DNA from: Bacteroidales bacterium
GTDB lineage: Bacteria > Bacteroidota > Bacteroidia > Bacteroidales > NBLH01
Length of the DNA: 45,304 nucleotides
Assembly: GCA_016937695.1 (NCBI GenBank)
Contig: JAFGWC010000070.1
Coordinates: forward strand, 1-45,304
Direction: 5' to 3'
The notes beneath the pieces are model-generated. The model was not told the origin of the DNA and did not search any database. It saw only the letters and a program-made list of their open reading frames with translations. This document shows, one piece after another, positions 41,537 through 45,304 of this stretch. Every line of letters starts with the position of its first letter. The first letter of the stretch is position 1. The translations under genes were made by a program, and so were the position numbers.

Positions 41537-41677
41537 AACAGATTAAAAATACAAATAAAAAAAATACTTATAATATGAATTATTTATAAAGCCTTTAGAT
41601 TCATTATATAGTCAGGTTATTAAAAAAATTACTAATAAAGATAAAAAAACGTGATTTTTTTACAATTATTTAACTGC

Positions 41678-41704
41678 TTGAGCTAATTTATTTTATTATC
41701 TTTG
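41678..41704 (+). promoter_or_regulatory. Promoter of the small protein gene (TTG / TATCTTTG)
   Basis: TTG (41678-41680), 16-base spacer, TATCTTTG (41697-41704), 42 bases before the ATG. The -7 box is good; the spacer is one base below the usual range. Confidence 0.6.
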
Positions 41705-41746
41705 GTAAAATAAAAGAATAAATTATAATCTAAAACTATAAAAATT

Positions 41747-42139
41747 ATGGAAAATAGCTTCTCTAAAGTAAAAAACTACATTATTGAGTTAAGATATTCA
41801 ATAACAACCGAAGATGAAAACGAAGGTGTTTTGGTAATTAATAAAGAAGACGAAGGCATTAGCAATATGTTTGTTTTTTGTTCCGATCCGATATTAATTT
41901 TACAACAGTTCTTATTTGAAATAAAATCAGATAATCCAAATATTTATAAAGAGTTATTAATTAAAAATCAGGACATTATACATGGTGCTTTTACACTTGA
42001 CGAAAGCGGAAAAAAAGTGTTATTTAGAGATACTTTACAATTAGAAAATCTTGACTTAAATGAATTAGAAGGTTCTTTGAATTCATTAGCACTTTTATTA
42101 AGTGAATATTCAAATAAAATTATTGAATTTGCTAAATAG
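41747..42139 (+). CDS. YbjN/CesT-like small cytoplasmic protein
   Basis: 130 residues, no signal peptide. MENSFSKVKNYIIELRYSIT, then EGVLVINKEDEGISNMFVFCSDPILILQQFLFEI, DIIHGAFTLDESGKKVLFRDTLQLENL and a C-terminal helix LNSLALLLSEYSNKIIEFAK. This alternation of helix, strands and closing helix resembles the YbjN or type-III-chaperone (CesT) fold. Some Bacteroidota proteins of this size are labelled that way, but the similarity is from layout only. It has its own promoter and terminator, so it is a single gene. Confidence 0.7.
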   Translation: MENSFSKVKNYIIELRYSITTEDENEGVLVINKEDEGISNMFVFCSDPILILQQFLFEIKSDNPNIYKELLIKNQDIIHGAFTLDESGKKVLFRDTLQLENLDLNELEGSLNSLALLLSEYSNKIIEFAK

Positions 42140-42163
42140 CAATTACATAAATCTAAATTTTAC

Positions 42164-42208
42164 AGGCAAATGTGGCTTAATTATTAATTAAACCATATTT
42201 GCCTTTTT
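42164..42208 (+). terminator. Terminator of the YbjN-like gene
   Basis: AGGCAAAT (42164-42171) pairs with ATTTGCCT (42197-42204), with inner GG/CC and TTAATT/AATTAA pairing, followed by TTTT. It ends before the BrkB gene at 42247. Confidence 0.85.
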
Positions 42209-42246
42209 AAATCTTATAAATCAAGCAAAAGCGAAAAACTGCCTCC

Positions 42247-43572
42247 ATGAAAACCACACTTAAAAACTTTATCGGATTTTTTAAAAATCGAATTTGGGAA
42301 ATAGATACAAACAATTCAAATGTATTTGTTAAATATACGGTTAATCTTTATAAAGTAATTATACTGTCGATAAAAGGTTATAATGAAGATAAAATACCAA
42401 TGCGAGCATCTGCACTTACATATTTTTCTTTATTATCAATAGTTCCGGTATTAGCTGTAGCTTTTGCAATATCAAAAGGATTTGGATTAGAAAGTTTGTT
42501 AGAAGAGCAAATACAAGAAGCATTAATGGCCCAAAAAGAAGTAACAGTATATTTACTTGATTTTTCAAAATCAATGCTTAATTCCACAAAAGGAGGAATA
42601 TTGGCAGTTATAAGTGTAGTATTTTTATTCTACACTGTGATTAGATTATTTCAGCAAATAGAAAACTCTTTTAATATAATTTGGAAAATTGCAAAATCAA
42701 GATCTTTTATAAGAAAATTTACTGATTATCTGGCAATTGTGCTTATAGCACCTGTACTAATTATCGTTTCAGGAACAGCCAATGTATATATTACAACAAT
42801 TCTCCGAGATTTTTTAAATGATACTGAATCTTTTAAAATCTTCACTCCATTTCTGGTTTTTTCAATAAAACTACTCCCTTATGTTGTAATTTGGCTTTTA
42901 TTTACACTGGTTTTTATAATATTGCCAAATAAAAAAGTAAAATTCTCACATGCATTTATTGCAGGATTAATTGCAGGAACTGTTTATCAACTAATTCAGT
43001 TCTATTACATCAATTTACAAATCGGATTTTCGAGATATAATACAATTTATGGTAGTTTTGCAGCTCTCCCATTATTTTTAATTTGGATGCAATTAAGCTG
43101 GCTTGTTGTTCTTTTTGGTGCAGAAATAGCAACAGCAATAGAAAATCTTAATCTTTATGGTCATAAAAAAGAATATAATCTTTTAAGTATATCAAAAAAA
43201 AGAATTTTAAATTTATTGATTTTGAAAAAAATTGTAGATGATTTTAAAAATGAAGAAAAACCACCAACAATAGAAGAACTTTCTAAAGAAATGAAAATTC
43301 CGATAAACTATGTAAATCATATAACAAATGAATTAAACGAAATTTCTATAATTTCAAAAATTATGGATGATAAAAAAGGTATTTGTTTTCACCCTGCTAA
43401 AGATATTGCAAATTTAAACTTGGCTGAAGTAATATTAAAAATGAATCAATTAGGCGACAATAATCTAATGGTATACCAAGACATTGATTTTGAAAGCATT
43501 ACAAGAACAACAGAAGAATTTGAAAAACTAATTGACATAAATTATTCAAAAAGATTAATTAAAGACTTATAA
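42247..43572 (+). CDS. YihY/BrkB-family inner-membrane protein with C-terminal winged helix
   Basis: 441 residues. About six membrane helices span residues 45-310. RASALTYFSLLSIVPVLAVAFAISKGFGLE is the classic YihY/BrkB opening; ILAVISVVFLFYTVIRLFQQIENSFNIIW and GTVYQLIQFYYINLQIGFSRYNTIYGSFAALPLFLIWMQLSWLVVLFGAEIA are the later signatures. The C-terminal ~120 residues (SISKKRILNLLILKKIVDDF... PPTIEELSKEMKIPINYVNH) look like a winged-helix domain, common in the Bacteroidota branch. Old annotations as ribonuclease BN are unsupported; function is unknown, possibly lipid or polysaccharide transport. The nitroreductase gene starts 4 bases after it. Confidence 0.93.
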   Translation: MKTTLKNFIGFFKNRIWEIDTNNSNVFVKYTVNLYKVIILSIKGYNEDKIPMRASALTYFSLLSIVPVLAVAFAISKGFGLESLLEEQIQEALMAQKEVTVYLLDFSKSMLNSTKGGILAVISVVFLFYTVIRLFQQIENSFNIIWKIAKSRSFIRKFTDYLAIVLIAPVLIIVSGTANVYITTILRDFLNDTESFKIFTPFLVFSIKLLPYVVIWLLFTLVFIILPNKKVKFSHAFIAGLIAGTVYQLIQFYYINLQIGFSRYNTIYGSFAALPLFLIWMQLSWLVVLFGAEIATAIENLNLYGHKKEYNLLSISKKRILNLLILKKIVDDFKNEEKPPTIEELSKEMKIPINYVNHITNELNEISIISKIMDDKKGICFHPAKDIANLNLAEVILKMNQLGDNNLMVYQDIDFESITRTTEEFEKLIDINYSKRLIKDL

Positions 43573-43576
43573 CAAA

Positions 43577-44164
43577 ATGCTAAAAGACTTAATTAAATTA
43601 AACAGAAGCTACAGAAAATTTTACGAAGCAGAAATAAACATCAATACTTTAAAAGAATTAATAGAACTAGCAAAATTATCGCCATCGCCAAGAAATTTGC
43701 AAGCTCTTAAATTTATTATTTCAAACAATAAAAAAACGAATAATAATATTTTTGAGCAACTAGCTTGGGCAGGATATATTACCGATTGGAATGGTCCTGA
43801 AAAAGGTGAAAGACCATCGGCATATATAATAATTTTAGGCGATAAAAATTTAAGTGATAATTTTGAAAGAGATTTTATTTATACCGCTTCCGGAATAGTT
43901 TCTCAATCAATTTTACTTGGTGCTATAGAAAAAGAACTTGGCGGCTGCATTATTGCTGCAATAAAAAAAAATAAAATAAAAGAAATTTTAAACATTTCTG
44001 ATGATTTGGAAATATTACTAGTTATTGCTCTTGGAAAACCTAAAGAAGAAATTATAATAGAAAGAGTTAAAAATAATGATATTAAATATTGGCGCGATGA
44101 AAATGAAGCTCATCACGTACCAAAAAGAGAAATTGAAGAACTAATAATTAAAATAATAGATTAA
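43577..44164 (+). CDS. Nitroreductase-family protein (short type)
   Basis: 195 residues. NRSYRKFYEAEINI at the N-terminus (LNRSYRKFYE) carries the FMN-phosphate Arg pair, followed by AKLSPSPRNLQALKFII. The later segments SAYIIILGDKNL, FERDFIYTASGIVSQSILLGAIEKELGGCIIAAI and LVIALGKPKEE are the central and C-terminal nitroreductase strands. It is shorter than the NfsA-like enzyme at 876 and belongs to another branch. It begins 4 bases after the BrkB gene, so they are co-transcribed. Substrate unknown; redox enzyme using FMN and probably NADH. Confidence 0.92.
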   Translation: MLKDLIKLNRSYRKFYEAEININTLKELIELAKLSPSPRNLQALKFIISNNKKTNNNIFEQLAWAGYITDWNGPEKGERPSAYIIILGDKNLSDNFERDFIYTASGIVSQSILLGAIEKELGGCIIAAIKKNKIKEILNISDDLEILLVIALGKPKEEIIIERVKNNDIKYWRDENEAHHVPKREIEELIIKIID

Positions 44165-44370
44165 CAAGAAAAAATTACATTTAAGATATATCATTGATAT
44201 TCTAAGCATTACATGTTTATTTTCATATAAAAAGAAAAACTAAAGTTTCCAAATTTACAAATCGCAACAATAAATTCTAATAAATTTATCAAATTATAAT
44301 ATAGTCAATTACTTAAACTATAATCTACAATCAATAAACATTATAAAAGCTCATAAAAATAAAAAAAGCA

Positions 44371-44378
44371 TAATTTTG
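44371..44378 (+). promoter_or_regulatory. Possible -7 box of the sigma-factor gene
   Basis: TAATTTTG fits TAnnTTTG and ends 56 bases before the ATG at 44435. No TTG lies 17-23 bases upstream. Confidence 0.4.
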
Positions 44379-44434
44379 AATAAAATAAAATGCAACCTTT
44401 AATTTAATTCATTAGTCATACTGTCAAGAAGAAT

Positions 44435-45010
44435 ATGTTAAGCGAAGAACAATTAATTGAGAGATGCAAAAATCAAGACAGAACAGCACAAAAAGTTTTA
44501 TACGACAAATATGCTGCACAAATGCTTGGTATATGTGCTCGGTATGTTTTTGAACGTTCCGAAGCTGAAGATATTCTGCAAGAAGGCTTTTTGAAAATAT
44601 TTTTAAAAATAAGCGAATTTGAGGGAAGAGGCTCTTTTGAAGGGTGGATGAAAAAAGTTTTTGTAAATACAGCAATAACTAACTATCATAAAAGTTCGAA
44701 ATATAATAAAAACCATTATGATATTAACGAAGTACAAGAGCTAAAATTTGAAAACAAAACTTATAACGAATCTGATTATACACCAGAGGAACTTAGCAAG
44801 ATAATACATTCATTACCAGAGGGTTACAAGTTAGTTTTTAACTTATATGCAATTGAAGGGTATAAACATAAAGAAATAGCAAAACTTTTAGAAATAGATA
44901 TAAATACATCAAAATCGCAATATTCTAGAGCTAAAAAATTAATAAGAAAAAAATTAGACAGTTTTAGTAAAATTGCAATTGAAATTAAAGAAACCGAAAA
45001 TAAATATTAA
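44435..45010 (+). CDS. ECF-type RNA polymerase sigma factor
   Basis: 191 residues. Region 2: YGKYAAQML-like YDKYAAQMLGICARYVFERS, EDILQEGFLKIF, and FEGRGSFEGWMKKVFVNTAI for recognition of -10 DNA. Region 4: SLPEGYKLVFNLYAIEGYKHKEIAKLLE, then INTSKSQYSRAKKLIRKKL, a helix-turn-helix for the -35. No sigma region 1 or 3 is present, as expected for an ECF sigma. A gene for a short membrane protein begins 41 bases after it (45052), most likely its anti-sigma factor, so this is a cell-envelope regulatory pair. Confidence 0.95.
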   Translation: MLSEEQLIERCKNQDRTAQKVLYDKYAAQMLGICARYVFERSEAEDILQEGFLKIFLKISEFEGRGSFEGWMKKVFVNTAITNYHKSSKYNKNHYDINEVQELKFENKTYNESDYTPEELSKIIHSLPEGYKLVFNLYAIEGYKHKEIAKLLEIDINTSKSQYSRAKKLIRKKLDSFSKIAIEIKETENKY

Positions 45011-45051
45011 AACATATTTAGCCTAAAAGATGTTTAAAAAGTAAAAGTATA

Positions 45052-45304
45052 ATGAGCAAAGCAAATTTAAATATTGAAGAATTATTCCAAAAATCATTTA
45101 ATGATTATAAAATAAAACCTTCGTTAAATGTATGGAATAAAATTAATAAAAAGCTGAATGTCAATCAGTTCTTTAAATTTAATTTATCAAAAATAAACAT
45201 CTATTATATTGCATTTTCAACAGCTTTAATTTTAAGCATATTATTCTATTCTACAAATAATTTGGATATAAACACTGCTCAAAAAATAAATAATAATAAT
45301 AATA
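45052..45304 (+). CDS. Probable anti-sigma factor, truncated at window end
   Basis: The frame starts ATG at 45052 and runs off the window after 84 residues. MSKANLNIEELFQKSFNDYK is followed by PSLNVWNKINKKLN, which fits the cytoplasmic start of Bacteroidota anti-sigma-like proteins (P-S-x-x-V-W-x-K-I). Residues about 49-67 form a membrane helix (IYYIAFSTALILSILFYS). The remainder is cut off. Its position directly after the ECF sigma gene supports the role; alternatives are a general FecR-type sensor. Confidence 0.7.
   Translation, partial: MSKANLNIEELFQKSFNDYKIKPSLNVWNKINKKLNVNQFFKFNLSKINIYYIAFSTALILSILFYSTNNLDINTAQKINNNNN

Noticed and set aside
1-45304. tRNA, rRNA, CRISPR array, insertion sequence or prophage
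   Set aside because: Looked for GC-rich clover-leaf islands, regularly spaced repeats, transposase or integrase motifs and found none.

Overview
The window is very AT-rich chromosomal DNA that looks like Bacteroidota (Bacteroidetes), probably a Bacteroidales- or Marinilabiliales-like, partly anaerobic organism. Lines of evidence: a TonB-dependent receptor with an N-terminal CarboxypepD_reg-like domain next to an HYC_CC_PP-type protein; several Bacteroidota-type outer-membrane barrel proteins with 'FSQ' signal-peptide ends; a TPR sensor kinase; a SpoIIE phosphatase with the motif NYAKRIQTATLP; promoter -7 boxes fitting TAnnTTTG; and no Shine-Dalgarno sequences worth the name. Genes use the ordinary stops, including TGA. 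No tRNA, rRNA, CRISPR array, integrase, transposase or phage gene was seen, so this reads as a core or mildly accessory chromosomal segment, not an island. The genus cannot be named from sequence reading alone.

Layout. 1-8.6 kb: a coiled-coil protein, an NfsA-like nitroreductase, a 46-residue lipoprotein followed by a barrel protein, then housekeeping genes (ppnP, fabD, a metallophosphatase with a Dabb protein, udk, a PolB-like 3'-5' exonuclease and a PlsC-like acyltransferase). 8.7-12.7 kb: a molybdenum oxidoreductase locus. The catalytic subunit lacks a Tat signal, the Fe-S and membrane-anchor subunits are fused, and a periplasmic thioredoxin gene is inserted on the opposite strand between them. 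12.9-16.4 kb: coaD, a membrane SpoIIE phosphatase and a thioredoxin-fold protein with an altered active site, all on the + strand. 16.5-21.9 kb: a D-threonine aldolase/D-serine dehydratase-type PLP enzyme, a lipoprotein, a STAS-like protein, a NarL-type response regulator, a small helical protein and a DUF1565 beta-helix protein. 22.1-30 kb: a TPR histidine kinase, two envelope/unknown genes, a 1034-residue ABC-2 transporter with a TerB-like N-terminus, and a PspA-family protein upstream of it. 30.2-38.6 kb: an AAA ATPase with a nuclease-like C-terminus, valS, a membrane protein, rpe, a bile-acid:sodium-symporter-family transporter, a decayed histidine-kinase relic and a barrel protein. 38.7-45.3 kb: the TonB receptor and HYC_CC_PP pair, a small protein, a BrkB-family protein with a nitroreductase, and an ECF sigma factor followed by a truncated probable anti-sigma gene at the window edge.

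Genes that probably work together: pspA with the TerB/ABC-2 fusion (membrane stress or envelope lipid handling, inferred); the molybdoenzyme subunit with its Fe-S/anchor fusion (anaerobic respiration); SpoIIE phosphatase with the adjoining envelope thioredoxin-fold protein (3-base gap); TonB receptor with the Cys-rich protein (metal uptake, inferred); sigma factor with anti-sigma (envelope response). The regulatory DNA is notable: paired dyads between dmsA and coaD, a long palindrome at the pspA promoter, and a run of three GTAA-type palindromes before the ATPase gene. No complete new defence or mobile system could be demonstrated. The strongest candidates for undescribed biology are the PspA/TerB-ABC2 neighbourhood and the cytoplasmic-type molybdoenzyme locus.
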